Assembly (NCBI GenBank): GCA_001563325.1
Contig: LRSK01000130.1
Span: 1 to 18,124, forward strand
Direction of reading: 5' to 3'
DNA from: Candidatus Thorarchaeota archaeon SMTZ1-83
GTDB taxonomy: Archaea; Asgardarchaeota; Thorarchaeia; Thorarchaeales; Thorarchaeaceae
Length of the DNA stretch: 18,124 nt
Positions 5,714-13,907 of this stretch are shown piece after piece. The notes beneath the pieces were generated by a model that saw nothing but the letters and a program-made list of their open reading frames with translations, searched no databases and was not told where the DNA came from. The position numbers were made by a program, and so were the translations under genes. Numbering within the stretch: position 1 is the first letter of the stretch; every line of letters starts with the position of its first letter.

Positions 5714-7137
5714 TAATCAAACCCCCTCTGCCCGCGGTTCAAGACATTGTTTGGATCTGTCAGCGATTTGATGCCAGTTAGTAGATCCCAAGCGGAACCT
5801 AGCTGTTCTCGTACCCAAGGTGCAGACCTGAGACCGACACCATTCGCATTGGAAACACTCCCTCCCATTTCCAGAGCGCGTGTGTACATCCGCTCCTTGA
5901 ACTCAAACCACTTCTCGACTTCTCTAGGTATTCTGGTATCAATCGGCACAGAGAAGTAGATGCAAAATGGAATGGGACCTCTGGGCCCGGCGACTATGAA
6001 AGAACCAAAGTCAATGTCAACCCATCCGAATTCCCTCTTCACCTCATCACAATAGTCGCTGAACTCCTGGAACCTACTGAATGGCAAACAGGCGTCAATA
6101 AGGTCTGGTTCGTAGTCAGTGTGAGACAAGGCGAAGTTGCTCTTGTCGAAGGTCTCTCGGTTGATGTTGACAGCGTCCCACCAAGATTCAGTAACCTCTG
6201 TGGGAAGCTCATACCCACCTGTTTCCTGACAGCACCGTGATATTACCTCTAGCGACTTCTCAACCATATCCGATTCGCCCGAGCATCCAAAAAGAATTGC
6301 CATAGACAGCTCTTCAGGAATTGGAGTCTTGGCCCGTTCCATGTATTGAACCAACGAGCGTCTGTCAAAGGCATAGACAGTTTCAGGCCAACAACCTGAA
6401 CTGTGCACTCGTTTGCAGGCCTCCATTGCAGTTGCAATATCGGGGAACCCAATGCTGATCCTATCTCGCGTCGGGGGAACGGGATATACCTTCAGAACAG
6501 CTTTCGTGATGATACCAAGTGTGCCCTCAGCTCCCAGAAAGAGGTTAAGCAAGTTGTGAGCTGGCACGTTGAGATAGCTCTTGTTGCCGACTTGAATCGC
6601 CTGCCCCGTGCCAAGAACCACCTCAAGCCCAATCACCTGGTCGTAGGCATAGCCGTACTTCGCTCCAAATATACTAATGCCCATACAGCTTAGGGCGCCG
6701 CCGATTGTCGAAGAGAGGCAACTTTCTGGTTGATGTGTGAAGAAGACGTTGTGTTTCATAGCAGCTGCCTGGACCTCTGCCATCGTTGCACCGGCTTCGA
6801 CGGTCAGTGCCAGGTTGTCAGGATCGACCTCAAGAATTCGGTTCATTCGCTTCATGTCGAGGACTATTCCATGATGTACTGCCAGTGGGTTGCCCGACAT
6901 GCTTGTGCCACCACCCCAAGTGTAGATAGGCACCCCTAACTCATTGGCAATCTCTACGATTTGCTGGACTTCTTCAACGGAAGCGGGTTTGACGACAATG
7001 TCTGGGGTATAATCACCCGCAAACCCTTCTATTGAGTAGTCCTTTGAATAGACTAGACGGTCACATAGTTCGATACTCAAGTAGTTCGACCCAACTACGT
7101 TGACAAGCTTCTCGAAGAGATGATCTGTGGCTGACAT
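5713..7137 (-). CDS. glcD: FAD-linked 2-hydroxyacid dehydrogenase, GlcD type
   Basis: 474 residues, the family's normal length. The PCMH-type FAD domain begins at about residue 42 ([21 protein letters not shown]) and includes the pyrophosphate loop [52 protein letters not shown], and [19 protein letters not shown]. The FAD-oxidase C-terminal domain ends [12 protein letters not shown], the usual tail of glycolate or D-lactate dehydrogenases. Likely role: oxidation of glycolate, D-lactate or a similar 2-hydroxyacid, with electrons passed to the GlcF partner whose ATG overlaps this stop. The exact substrate cannot be told. The ATG at 7137 has no Shine-Dalgarno site, suggesting a short or absent leader. 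It is divergent from transketolase across about 160 bases. Confidence 0.9.
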   Translation of the reverse strand: MSATDHLFEKLVNVVGSNYLSIELCDRLVYSKDYSIEGFAGDYTPDIVVKPASVEEVQQIVEIANELGVPIYTWGGGTSMSGNPLAVHHGIVLDMKRMNRILEVDPDNLALTVEAGATMAEVQAAAMKHNVFFTHQPESCLSSTIGGALSCMGISIFGAKYGYAYDQVIGLEVVLGTGQAIQVGNKSYLNVPAHNLLNLFLGAEGTLGIITKAVLKVYPVPPTRDRISIGFPDIATAMEACKRVHSSGCWPETVYAFDRRSLVQYMERAKTPIPEELSMAILFGCSGESDMVEKSLEVISRCCQETGGYELPTEVTESWWDAVNINRETFDKSNFALSHTDYEPDLIDACLPFSRFQEFSDYCDEVKREFGWVDIDFGSFIVAGPRGPIPFCIYFSVPIDTRIPREVEKWFEFKERMYTRALEMGGSVSNANGVGLRSAPWVREQLGSAWDLLTGIKSLTDPNNVLNRGQRGFD

Positions 7138-7295
7138 TCGAGACCAATCCCATGTACGGTAATTGGTGTGTCAGCCCTGTAATATCGTTATTGAATCAGG
7201 GTCATGAAAACCATCAGGGGAGATCATCGCTCAACGACAACAGTTGTATAGGGGAAGGCTTCAGAAGAAACTCAAGCGGAAGAGGAGTTGCATTC

Positions 7296-9302
7296 ATGTC
7301 TTCACCTTCTGACCTCGAAGCTCGAGCAATAAACGCGATCCGGTTTCTATCTGCAGATGCAGTACAGACTGCGAATTCTGGCCACCCGGGAATGCCGATG
7401 GGCACAGCTGCGATGGCCTATGCACTATGGACAAGGCATCTGCGATTCAATCCACAGAATCCGGGTTGGCCGAATCGTGACCGTTTTGTGCTCTCAGGTG
7501 GCCATGGGTCAATGTTACTCTATTCTCTACTTTACCTGACTGGCTATGACCTCCCAAAAGAGGAGATTGAGAGGTTCCGTCAATGGGGCAGTGCTACACC
7601 TGGTCATCCTGAGTGTTTCTGCACACATGGAGTAGAGGTGACAACGGGGCCGCTTGGGCAAGGACTAGGCAACTCCGTAGGGATGGCCATAGCGGAGAAA
7701 CATCTGGCATCTGTGTTCAATCGTTCCGGTCATGATGTGGTCGACCATTATGCGTATGCAATTGTCACAGATGGAGACTTGATGGAAGGCCTGTCGTATG
7801 AGGGGGCCTCGCTAGCTGGACACTTTGGCCTAGGGAAGCTGGTACTCCTCTATGACGACAACAGAATCTCAATCGACGGGAGTACTGACCTGACATTTAC
7901 TGAGGACACTGGAGCTCGCTTCGAGGCTCTTGGATGGCACGTCCAGAAGATACCTGATGGAAATGACGTTGACGCTATAGATGCGGCTATAAAGAAGGCC
8001 AAGAAAGACAAGCGACCCTCCATCATCATGTGTCGGACTCACATAGGATACGGATTGCCTACCAGGCAGGACACAGCCAAAGCTCATGGAGAGCCGGCGG
8101 GAGTCGAGGAACTTGAAGGAGCCAAGAAGAAGCTAGACTGGCCCTTGGAGCCTTGGTTCTATGTTCCCGAGGACGTCCTTGAGCATTTCCGTGATGCCAT
8201 CGGCAGAGGAGAGAAACTTGAGGCTGAGTGGCATAGCAAGATGGATGATTATAGAAAGGAACACCCAGAGCTTGCCTCAGAGTTGGAACGGCGCCTTCAG
8301 GGCAAACTCCCGTCAGGCTGGGCTGCAGACCTTCCCACATACCAGGCTGATGAGGCAGGAGTTGCGACGAGGAATCCGTCTGGAGATGCAATCAATGCAC
8401 TGGCGCCCCGCATACCGGAGCTTATGGGAGGTTCTGCCGACCTCACAGGGTCCAACAAGACCTGGATTAAGAACAGTGAGGCATTTCAGAGAGACTCCCC
8501 CGAAGGACGGAACTTCTTCTTTGGAGTTCGGGAGCACATCATGGGCGCGATTGTCAACGGAATGGCAGCCCACGGAGGAGTCATCCCATATGGAGCGACC
8601 TTCCTGATCTTCTCGGACTACATGAGACCTGCAATTCGAATCTCTGCTCTGTCAAAGCACCGCAGCATCTGGGTCTTTACTCACGACAGCATAGGTGTTG
8701 GGGAAGATGGGCCAACTCATCAACCTGTAGAACAGCTGGCTTCCCTACGTGCGATACCTGACCTTGTCGTCATTCGACCATGTGATGCAAATGAGGTTGT
8801 AGAAACTTGGAAGTCTGCAATTGAACGGTCTGATGGTCCCACGCTAATGGCACTCACACGTCAGAAAGTCCCAGTGCTAGATCGCAGTATCTATTCCCCT
8901 GCGGATGGTCTGAACAAAGGCGCATACGTCTTGGCCGACCTTGGCGGTAAGAAACCAGAAGTGATTCTGATGGCAAGTGGATCGGAGGTAGGTCTTATTG
9001 TTCAGGCTGGGGAGAAGCTTGCAAAAGACGGCGTAGGTGTGAGATTGGTTTCATTTCCCAGTTGGGAGCTTTTTGAGCAGCAAGACGAGGACTACAAGAA
9101 GTCGGTATTACCACCTGACGTGAAAGCACGTCTGGCTGTTGAAGCGGGACGTGGTCAAGGATGGGAAAGATACGTTGGGGAGAGAGGAGCACTGATTACT
9201 GTTGAGAAGTTCGGGTCGTCCGCCCCATCAGAGGTCATCTTCGAAAAGTATGGATTCACTGTGGATAATGTCCTCGCACGTGCGCGAGAATTGATTCAGT
9301 AG
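7296..9302 (+). CDS. tkt: Transketolase, full-length single chain
   Basis: Thiamine-diphosphate enzyme of the pentose phosphate pathway that moves two-carbon ketol units between sugar phosphates. 668 residues hold both halves: SGHPGMPMG with His30, [14 protein letters not shown], the ThDP/metal motif [18 protein letters not shown] with the downstream DDNRISIDG, then the pyrimidine domain with the catalytic Glu in [36 protein letters not shown], and a C-terminal domain ending [16 protein letters not shown]. Many archaea encode transketolase as two smaller proteins; this one is undivided, as in bacteria and eukaryotes. The frame is open from 7152, but I chose ATG 7296 because GAGGAG lies 8-10 bases upstream and the family's N-terminus begins there; the 48 upstream codons look non-coding. 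It ends directly against the convergent HTH_10 gene. Confidence 0.95.
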   Translation: MSSPSDLEARAINAIRFLSADAVQTANSGHPGMPMGTAAMAYALWTRHLRFNPQNPGWPNRDRFVLSGGHGSMLLYSLLYLTGYDLPKEEIERFRQWGSATPGHPECFCTHGVEVTTGPLGQGLGNSVGMAIAEKHLASVFNRSGHDVVDHYAYAIVTDGDLMEGLSYEGASLAGHFGLGKLVLLYDDNRISIDGSTDLTFTEDTGARFEALGWHVQKIPDGNDVDAIDAAIKKAKKDKRPSIIMCRTHIGYGLPTRQDTAKAHGEPAGVEELEGAKKKLDWPLEPWFYVPEDVLEHFRDAIGRGEKLEAEWHSKMDDYRKEHPELASELERRLQGKLPSGWAADLPTYQADEAGVATRNPSGDAINALAPRIPELMGGSADLTGSNKTWIKNSEAFQRDSPEGRNFFFGVREHIMGAIVNGMAAHGGVIPYGATFLIFSDYMRPAIRISALSKHRSIWVFTHDSIGVGEDGPTHQPVEQLASLRAIPDLVVIRPCDANEVVETWKSAIERSDGPTLMALTRQKVPVLDRSIYSPADGLNKGAYVLADLGGKKPEVILMASGSEVGLIVQAGEKLAKDGVGVRLVSFPSWELFEQQDEDYKKSVLPPDVKARLAVEAGRGQGWERYVGERGALITVEKFGSSAPSEVIFEKYGFTVDNVLARARELIQ

Positions 9303-9953
9303 TTATGCAATTATCTCCTCTGTGAACTCTGTAAGGATTCTCAACTCAGCGCGCCTCAATCTCTCTTGCATCGCAACACGCTTGATGCCCAGCTTCTGAC
9401 CTAGATCAGCAAGCTTCACTCTTCGAGGCATCTCATAGTATCCGGACTTGTATGCAAGAACAAGAGCTTCCTGCTGTTTCTTAGTGAGAATGGCTTCGTA
9501 CGTGTCGGTTGGCCGCTCTCGCACTCGCGAAATCTCTACCCTTGTGAAGTCTTTCCGGAGTTCTTGGAGCAACTGACGTAGTTGACTGCGGGACGGTGCC
9601 AAGACGGTATGATGTTGCACTCCCCTTTGTATCACAATGGGGAGGCGGGTCATGCAACCGTTTCTCAGGACTGTTTCGTAGATGGAGGCGCGGTCCAGGC
9701 GATGCACCACTCTGGTCCAGTAGGCTTGTGATGATTGGTACGTTACATCTACTTCCACCACGCTTGCGGATTCGCGAAGCCCGTCGACGTACGCCTGAAG
9801 GGCGTCCTCCCCTTGCTCGAGGGGCTCTGTTATCCCGAACCCTGTATCACCATCTATCGTGACAATCGATACGCGCACTGGTATCTTCTTTGTGAGATCG
9901 CACGAATAGTAATCCTCTGAGCTGATTCGAATTCTGCACTCGACAACCACCAT
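9303..9953 (-). CDS. Bacterio-opsin-activator-type HTH_10 transcription regulator
   Basis: 216 residues from ATG 9953; a GTG at 9959 would add two. The C-terminal HTH_10 domain at about residues 156-208 is clear: LTKKQQEALVLAYKSGYYEMPRR, VKLADLGQKLGIKRVAMQERLRRAE, the pattern of Bat/haloarchaeal regulators. The N-terminal 150 residues form an alpha/beta sensor-like region (VECRIRISSEDYYSCDL and later strands), probably a ligand or protein-interaction module. AAAGGTG just before the ATG is a close-spaced ribosome site, and an AT-rich TATAATAG sits a little upstream. Its last base abuts the last base of transketolase on the other strand, so the two transcripts must overlap at their 3' ends. Target genes unknown. 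Confidence 0.87.
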   Translation of the reverse strand: MVVVECRIRISSEDYYSCDLTKKIPVRVSIVTIDGDTGFGITEPLEQGEDALQAYVDGLRESASVVEVDVTYQSSQAYWTRVVHRLDRASIYETVLRNGCMTRLPIVIQRGVQHHTVLAPSRSQLRQLLQELRKDFTRVEISRVRERPTDTYEAILTKKQQEALVLAYKSGYYEMPRRVKLADLGQKLGIKRVAMQERLRRAELRILTEFTEEIIA

Positions 9954-10042
9954 GAACACCTTTCTATTATATCAACCCGTCATACGACGGCAATACGTTA
10001 ATTGTACTTGAGTGCTTCGAACAATCGGGTGTTTCCACAAGA

Positions 10043-11050
10043 ATGGAAATCAGGAGTGACAAAGACTCGTTCGAAGTGAGCGATGCAGGAACCAAGAGAA
10101 GCCACGTCAGAGCCGTAGTTGAGGCTTTGTTTGTGACTGTTCTGTGGGCGTCATCGTGGGTCATCATCAAGTTTGGATTGGAGGACATCCGACCACTCAC
10201 ATTTGCAGGACTAAGATATACTGTGGCTGCAGTCATCCTTGTGGGGGCAATAGCGTGGAAGAAAGAACATCGTGAATTCACAAGGAAACAGGACAGATCG
10301 TGGTGGTCTTCAATGGCACTCTATGGCGTGGTGTTCGTGGCTGTGACTCAGGCGGCTCAATTCATAGGCCTCGACCTGCTACCTGCCATCACGGTTTCGA
10401 TGCTACTGAATCTCACACCTATTATCGTGTTGGTATTGGGCATTCTGACATTGAGAGAAATACCAACAAGACTGCAGACGTTGCTTGTGTTCTTGGTTGT
10501 CATTGGGGCGATGGTGTACTTCTACCCAATTGACCTCGACTTCACCGAGATTGTTGGATTGTCCGTGGTTTTGATTGGAGTGTTCTTCAACGCGCTCTCC
10601 TCAATAATTGGCAGAGCTATAAACAGAGAACGGGCATCTCCCCCGATAGTAGTGACTGGTGTGAGCATGGCGATAGGTGCCAGTCTACTCATGGTGGCCG
10701 GCATCATGTTTGAAGGGCTCATCATTCTCACTCCAATTGCGATGGTGTATGTTCTTTGGCTCAGCGTTGTGAATACGGCGTTCGCGTTCATAATCTGGAA
10801 CAGGGCCATGCAGGTCCTGCGGGCTGTGGACATTAGTGTCATCAATAGCACAATGCTGCCGCAGATTGTAGTGCTCTCCATTGTATTCTTGGAGGAGATG
10901 CCCGACCTAATTGACTGGGCAGGACTCATTATCTTAGCCCTGAGCGTTGCTGCGATTCAGGCGCTGCAGGCCAAGAGGACTATGGCCATTCAGACGACAG
11001 ATGTTATCGTCAGAACTCTGAAAGACCAAGTGGAGGCAGGAGAAGCATAA
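10043..11050 (+). CDS. DMT-superfamily (EamA) transporter
   Basis: 335 residues. A charged N-terminus of about 25 residues is followed by ten predicted membrane segments in two EamA repeats. Repeat 1 begins VVEALFVTVLWASSWVIIKFGLEDIRPLTFAGLRYTVAA, and its late part is ITVSMLLNLTPIIVLVLGILTLREIP, the typical helix 4 with the loop Glu. Repeat 2 includes VVLIGVFFNALSSIIGRAI and VINSTMLPQIVVLSIVFLEEMP. Such proteins export or exchange amino acids, metabolites or nucleotide sugars; the substrate is unknown. A 40-residue C-terminal tail is polar. The ATG is the first in-frame start, and no strong Shine-Dalgarno site is seen. It is divergent from the HTH_10 regulator, which might control it, but that rests only on adjacency. 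Confidence 0.9.
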   Translation: MEIRSDKDSFEVSDAGTKRSHVRAVVEALFVTVLWASSWVIIKFGLEDIRPLTFAGLRYTVAAVILVGAIAWKKEHREFTRKQDRSWWSSMALYGVVFVAVTQAAQFIGLDLLPAITVSMLLNLTPIIVLVLGILTLREIPTRLQTLLVFLVVIGAMVYFYPIDLDFTEIVGLSVVLIGVFFNALSSIIGRAINRERASPPIVVTGVSMAIGASLLMVAGIMFEGLIILTPIAMVYVLWLSVVNTAFAFIIWNRAMQVLRAVDISVINSTMLPQIVVLSIVFLEEMPDLIDWAGLIILALSVAAIQALQAKRTMAIQTTDVIVRTLKDQVEAGEA

Positions 11051-11084
11051 TTGAGCTCGGCAGCCTCCACTCATCAGGTTTGAA

Positions 11085-11318
11085 CTAGGCTCTCCATGCC
11101 GGTTGGGAGCTCATGTAAGAATCAGTCTTCTCTTCCGCTGTCTTTCGATCAATATTCTCGCGGTTCATCCAAAACTGAATCATGCCCTCACGGACCTCAT
11201 TTCTTGGTTTGAGGTTCCCGTCGGCATCAGAGCAGTATACACAGTATTTGCTGTCTGGATCATGACCGCCGAACTCCTCAGCTTTGGTCATGGTCATTCC
11301 GCAGGACTCACACTTCAT
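11085..11318 (-). CDS. Small zinc-ribbon protein (Zn_ribbon_2 type)
   Basis: 77 residues from ATG 11318. It begins MKCESCGMTMTKAEEFGG, followed by DSKYCVYCSDADGNLK: a C-x2-C-G-M-P/T-M-T ... Y-C-x2-C ribbon typical of the 'putative zinc ribbon' family, often found alone or attached to effector-binding domains. The rest is a helical tail (REGMIQFWMNRENIDRKTAEEKTDSYM). The frame continues upstream to 11453, but that part overlaps the divergent gene and has no family support; the conserved motif starts at residue 3 from the chosen ATG. A minus-strand TATA-like CTTATTATCATCC lies at about 11349-11361. Role unknown. Confidence 0.75.
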   Translation of the reverse strand: MKCESCGMTMTKAEEFGGHDPDSKYCVYCSDADGNLKPRNEVREGMIQFWMNRENIDRKTAEEKTDSYMSSQPAWRA

Positions 11319-11349
11319 TGTTAGTTCACAATGAAATCTACCTAGATGG

Positions 11350-12252
11350 ATGATAATAAGTAGGAATGCACCGATAGCTATACGTGGGATTGCATATAGC
11401 TTGAAAGTCTCGAAGGATCGCGTGAAGGACCGAGTCCTATTGGCATTAGACAAGACGCCGCTTCATGGCTATGACCTTCTACAGGCGCTTCCGGATGAGG
11501 TTGGGAAACCACAACTGACTACCCTTTACAGATGGTTACATGAGATGGAGTCAGAAGGTCTTGTAGAGAGTGAGATTCAGCCTGGACCTCACGGTCCAGA
11601 TCGGCGTGTGTATGAGCTGGGCCCGAGAGGAGAAACGCGCCTGAGAGAGATTCTGAGAAACTCGATAGATGTGGTGCTCCACTTCTATGACAGTTACAGG
11701 CACACTGCGGCCACATATTTCTATGACGTGCTGGACGTGCCTGAGATTGAGCGTGTTGAGGGCAGAATCCTCTTTGCGGCCTTTCCTGGGCTCAAGGAGA
11801 GAGACCTTCGGACCATCGAGTACCTTTCAGAACGAAATTCCGGTGCACCTCTTGATATTCTTGGGGATTGTACACTCGTAAGCAGAACGCGATTGCCGTT
11901 TCGAGAGATGAAGGGGGACATATGCGACATTGCAGTTCCAAACGAAGCATTAGCTGAGGTTTGGCTGAGCGGAGTACCAGAAAGGAACGCCCTACCAAGA
12001 GCCATAGCCGAGTGCAAGAGGGTTCTTGTCGAGGGTGGGATTCTGAAGATCATCGCCCCCTTCGCATTCTTCGAAGAGCCAGCAGAACCCTCTCTTGGAG
12101 AATTCATCAGGGTGACTGCGACACATCTTTTCCCGGAACTTGGAGTAGTGGAAGGAAATGATGTGGGAACTGTTATTGAGGCGAACTTCACAAAGTGTGG
12201 AGCGTTCGAAACCTTTCCTGGCCTTGTTGTGTTTTGGGCTGTGAAGAAATAG
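11350..12252 (+). CDS. PadR-family winged helix fused to a degenerate methyltransferase-like domain
   Basis: 300 residues from the first ATG. A PadR winged helix spans about residues 25-100 (DRVLLALDKTPLHGYDLLQAL, LTTLYRWLHEMESEGLVESEI, RRVYELGPRGETRLREIL). The remainder looks like a class I SAM-methyltransferase Rossmann fold: DILGDCTLVSRTRLPF, an MKGDICDIAVPNEALAEVWL region, then ALPRAIAECKRVLVEGGILKIIAPF, which is the classic RVLxPGGxL strand-turn, and a final beta hairpin. The SAM-binding GxGxG loop is not visible, so methyl transfer is doubtful; ligand sensing is the likelier use (inference). The true start is uncertain: TTG 11401 or GTG 11422 lie closer to the domain, and the first 24 residues overlap the divergent promoter. 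It is divergent from the zinc-ribbon gene. Confidence 0.8.
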   Translation: MIISRNAPIAIRGIAYSLKVSKDRVKDRVLLALDKTPLHGYDLLQALPDEVGKPQLTTLYRWLHEMESEGLVESEIQPGPHGPDRRVYELGPRGETRLREILRNSIDVVLHFYDSYRHTAATYFYDVLDVPEIERVEGRILFAAFPGLKERDLRTIEYLSERNSGAPLDILGDCTLVSRTRLPFREMKGDICDIAVPNEALAEVWLSGVPERNALPRAIAECKRVLVEGGILKIIAPFAFFEEPAEPSLGEFIRVTATHLFPELGVVEGNDVGTVIEANFTKCGAFETFPGLVVFWAVKK

Positions 12253-12297
12253 CTGCGGCCAACGAGATGAGATGGTGTTCCTGCGTTGTAGTATACG

Positions 12298-12305
12298 CTT
12301 AAATA
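12298..12305 (+). promoter_or_regulatory. TATA box of the split-barrel/MarR operon
   Basis: CTTAAATA with upstream GTATACG. It places the transcript start near 12326-12330, inside the second operator copy. Its last two bases overlap the first operator. Confidence 0.5.
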
Positions 12306-12321
12306 GTTCGGAAGCGAACTA
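12304..12321. promoter_or_regulatory. Palindromic operator, copy 1
   Basis: TAGTTCG-GAAG-CGAACTA, a perfect 7+4+7 inverted repeat overlapping the TATA box. Half-site and spacer lengths suit a dimeric MarR winged helix, and a MarR gene is second in the operon it precedes. Confidence 0.7.
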
Positions 12322-12323
12322 AA

Positions 12324-12341
12324 TAGTACGGTATCGAACTA
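12324..12341. promoter_or_regulatory. Palindromic operator, copy 2
   Basis: TAGTACG-GTAT-CGAACTA, the same element with one change in the left arm. It begins exactly 20 bp after copy 1, about two helical turns, so two dimers would sit on the same DNA face over the predicted transcript start. A further half-site-like GTTCG follows at 12344-12348. Confidence 0.68.
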
Positions 12342-12368
12342 TTGTTCGTGTATAGGAGTTGCAGAAGC

Positions 12369-12845
12369 ATGAGCGACAAAGAACTGAAACAGTTGTGCCT
12401 CCAGTTGATAGAAGAGGCTTGGCCAGCGTATTTGACTACTATTGACAAGGAGGGCTTCCCTCAGACTAGAGCGATGTGGAATCTTCGAAACAAGGAGAGA
12501 CTCCCGAAACTCATTCCCTTCTTCAAAGAGAAGGAGGATTTCTTCATCATTTTCTCAACCAATACGTCTTCAACCAAGGTTGAGGACGTGAAGTCCAATT
12601 CGAAGGCTTCAGTCTACTACTGCAAACAAGACGACTGGCAAGGAGTCATGCTTGGCGGGACCGTCGAGATTGTTCCGGGTGTTGAGATAAAGAAGGCAAT
12701 ATGGCACGAGGATGAAGGATGGGAGAGATACTATCCCTCTGGATATGACGACCCGGACCACACAATTCTCAGAGTGCGGCCAACTGTTGCACGAGGATGG
12801 AACAAGAGCCATACGTTTCGTCTTGAATTGAGTGGATTTGAATGA
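12369..12845 (+). CDS. Pyridoxamine-phosphate-oxidase-like split-barrel (FMN-type) protein
   Basis: 158 residues of the PNPOx-like split beta-barrel superfamily, close to general-stress-protein-26-like members that bind FMN or a related flavin. Diagnostic stretches: LIEEAWPAYLTTIDKEGFPQTRAMW (first strands), FFIIFSTNTSSTKVEDVKSNSKASVYY (the usual 'T-x-x-S-x-K-x-x-x-x' segment that contacts the cofactor phosphate) and VMLGGTVEIV, then a C-terminal ILRVRPTVARGW strand. The substrate is unknown; heme, F420, quinone or other small-molecule reduction are possible in this family. The frame is open from a TTG at 12342, but ATG 12369 with GGAG at 12355-12358 is the better start. Its stop overlaps the MarR ATG (ATGA), so the two are translationally coupled behind the twin operators. 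Confidence 0.87.
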   Translation: MSDKELKQLCLQLIEEAWPAYLTTIDKEGFPQTRAMWNLRNKERLPKLIPFFKEKEDFFIIFSTNTSSTKVEDVKSNSKASVYYCKQDDWQGVMLGGTVEIVPGVEIKKAIWHEDEGWERYYPSGYDDPDHTILRVRPTVARGWNKSHTFRLELSGFE

Positions 12846-13288
12846 CGGGAATGAGAGAAGGCGGCTTCCTGATCACCAAGATACATCACCTGTCAGGACG
12901 CATATTCTCCAGACGTTTGAGAGAGCTTGAGATTGAAATCAGTCCGGGCCAGGGGAGGGTAATCTTCTCTCTATGGCAAGAAGATGGCATTTCGATCAAC
13001 GAGCTGGGGAAGAGAACACAGCTTGGAAAGTCTACTCTTACCGAAGTGCTGGATAGGCTTGAAGAAAGCGGACACCTCAGGCGGATTCCCTCAGAAAAGG
13101 ACGGACGTAAGACACTGATTGAATTGACTGACAAGACGAAGAGGTCGTACAAGAAGTATGAGCAGGCCTCTCAGGCAATGCTCGACCTCTTCTACAGAGG
13201 GCTCACCGACAGCGAAATCGATGACTTTGAGGACCTTCTCAGACGAGTACTCTCCAATCTTGTGGACTATGAGTCCAAGCTGGGTTGA
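12842..13288 (+). CDS. MarR-family transcription regulator
   Basis: 148 residues, the normal MarR length. N-terminal dimerisation helix (GGFLITKIHHLSGRIFSRRLRELEIEI), then winged helix: GRVIFSLWQEDGISINELGKRTQLGKSTLTEVLDRLEESGHLRRIPSEKDGRKTLIELT compressed over residues 38-100, with the wing Asp-Gly-Arg that defines the family, then C-terminal helices. It contains no cysteine, so a thiol-based oxidant switch of the OhrR kind is unlikely; a small ligand is more plausible. Its ATG overlaps the stop of the split-barrel gene by four bases. The paired palindromes ahead of that gene are the obvious target, making this a candidate autorepressed operon. Confidence 0.92.
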   Translation: MTGMREGGFLITKIHHLSGRIFSRRLRELEIEISPGQGRVIFSLWQEDGISINELGKRTQLGKSTLTEVLDRLEESGHLRRIPSEKDGRKTLIELTDKTKRSYKKYEQASQAMLDLFYRGLTDSEIDDFEDLLRRVLSNLVDYESKLG

Positions 13289-13307
13289 AGAAAACGCGTA
13301 GAAACCT

Positions 13308-13316
13308 AGCTTAATA
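13308..13316 (+). promoter_or_regulatory. TATA box of the ATC-hydrolase-like gene
   Basis: The AGCTTAATAG region shortly after the MarR stop. It predicts a start near 13340, leaving a leader with GGGAG at 13347-13351 before ATG 13362. Confidence 0.4.
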
Positions 13317-13361
13317 GCATCAGTGGGCGTTTCATACCCTACGCCAGGGAGTGCGGCCCAG

Positions 13362-13880
13362 ATGTCGAACCAGAGTGGACACAAGTTTACGAGTAAATAC
13401 GAGTCTACATATGCCGATTTCCTGAAAGACATCTACTCAAGTCGAGTTGCCCTGATTAGAGAGTTCGAGAAACAGATAGGTAAAGATAGGACTCACGAGA
13501 TCTTGAAGGATTTCTATGAGCGAGAAGCCGTTGAGAATATCAGGGGCCTAATGAAAGGAGCAAACAAGCCTCTGGAGTCAATTGAAGACTTCCGGAGGCT
13601 GATGAAACAGCTCTCAACCAACGAGTTCTCATCCAATACTCAGACTCACGATTATCCTGACTCTGACCCTGGGACCTTCAGAATGTGTACAAGGGAATGC
13701 CTTTGGGCAGACGTATTCAAAGAACTCCAAGCCACAGACCTAGGCTATCTGATGTTCTGCCAGACAGACTTCGCCGCGGCTCCCATCTTTCACCCGAGGA
13801 TACATCTGGAGAGGAGTAAGACTCTGATGCAGGGTGACGACGTCTGTGACTTCGTTTATCACTGGAAGAAGCAGACGTAA
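13362..13880 (+). CDS. L-2-amino-thiazoline-4-carboxylate hydrolase family protein
   Basis: 172 residues. The N-terminal two-thirds is helical and charged (YADFLKDIYSSRVALIREFEKQIG, HEILKDFYEREAVENIRGLM). The C-terminal part matches the ATC_hyd family: TRECLWADVFKELQATDLGYLMFC, TDFAAAPIFHPRIHLERSKTLMQGDDVCDFVYHW, with its conserved Cys, Asp, the ERxKTLMQG segment and C-D-F. The name-giving enzyme opens a thiazoline ring on a route to L-cysteine, but most members are uncharacterised and the true substrate here is open. The frame is open from GTG 13323; I chose ATG 13362 for its GGGAG site. It follows the MarR operon with its own TATA box and precedes a Nudix gene by 27 bases. Confidence 0.85.
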   Translation: MSNQSGHKFTSKYESTYADFLKDIYSSRVALIREFEKQIGKDRTHEILKDFYEREAVENIRGLMKGANKPLESIEDFRRLMKQLSTNEFSSNTQTHDYPDSDPGTFRMCTRECLWADVFKELQATDLGYLMFCQTDFAAAPIFHPRIHLERSKTLMQGDDVCDFVYHWKKQT

Positions 13881-13907
13881 TGTCACACGAGAATCGGAGA
13901 TAGTGGT

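Noticed and set aside
7152..7295. 48-codon N-terminal extension of transketolase
   Set aside because: It does not resemble the family, overlaps the divergent promoter region, and a good GAGGAG site precedes ATG 7296.
11319..11453. 45-residue N-terminal extension of the zinc-ribbon protein
   Set aside because: It overlaps the divergent PadR-fusion gene and its promoter; the conserved ribbon starts at ATG 11318.
11721..12191. 156-codon antisense ORF in the second PadR fusion
   Set aside because: Low-complexity Ser/Pro-rich translation typical of a reverse-strand shadow; no ribosome site or domain.
12304..12348. Short CRISPR-like or tandem-repeat array
   Set aside because: Only two copies, each an inverted repeat, placed on a promoter next to a MarR gene; operator is the better reading.
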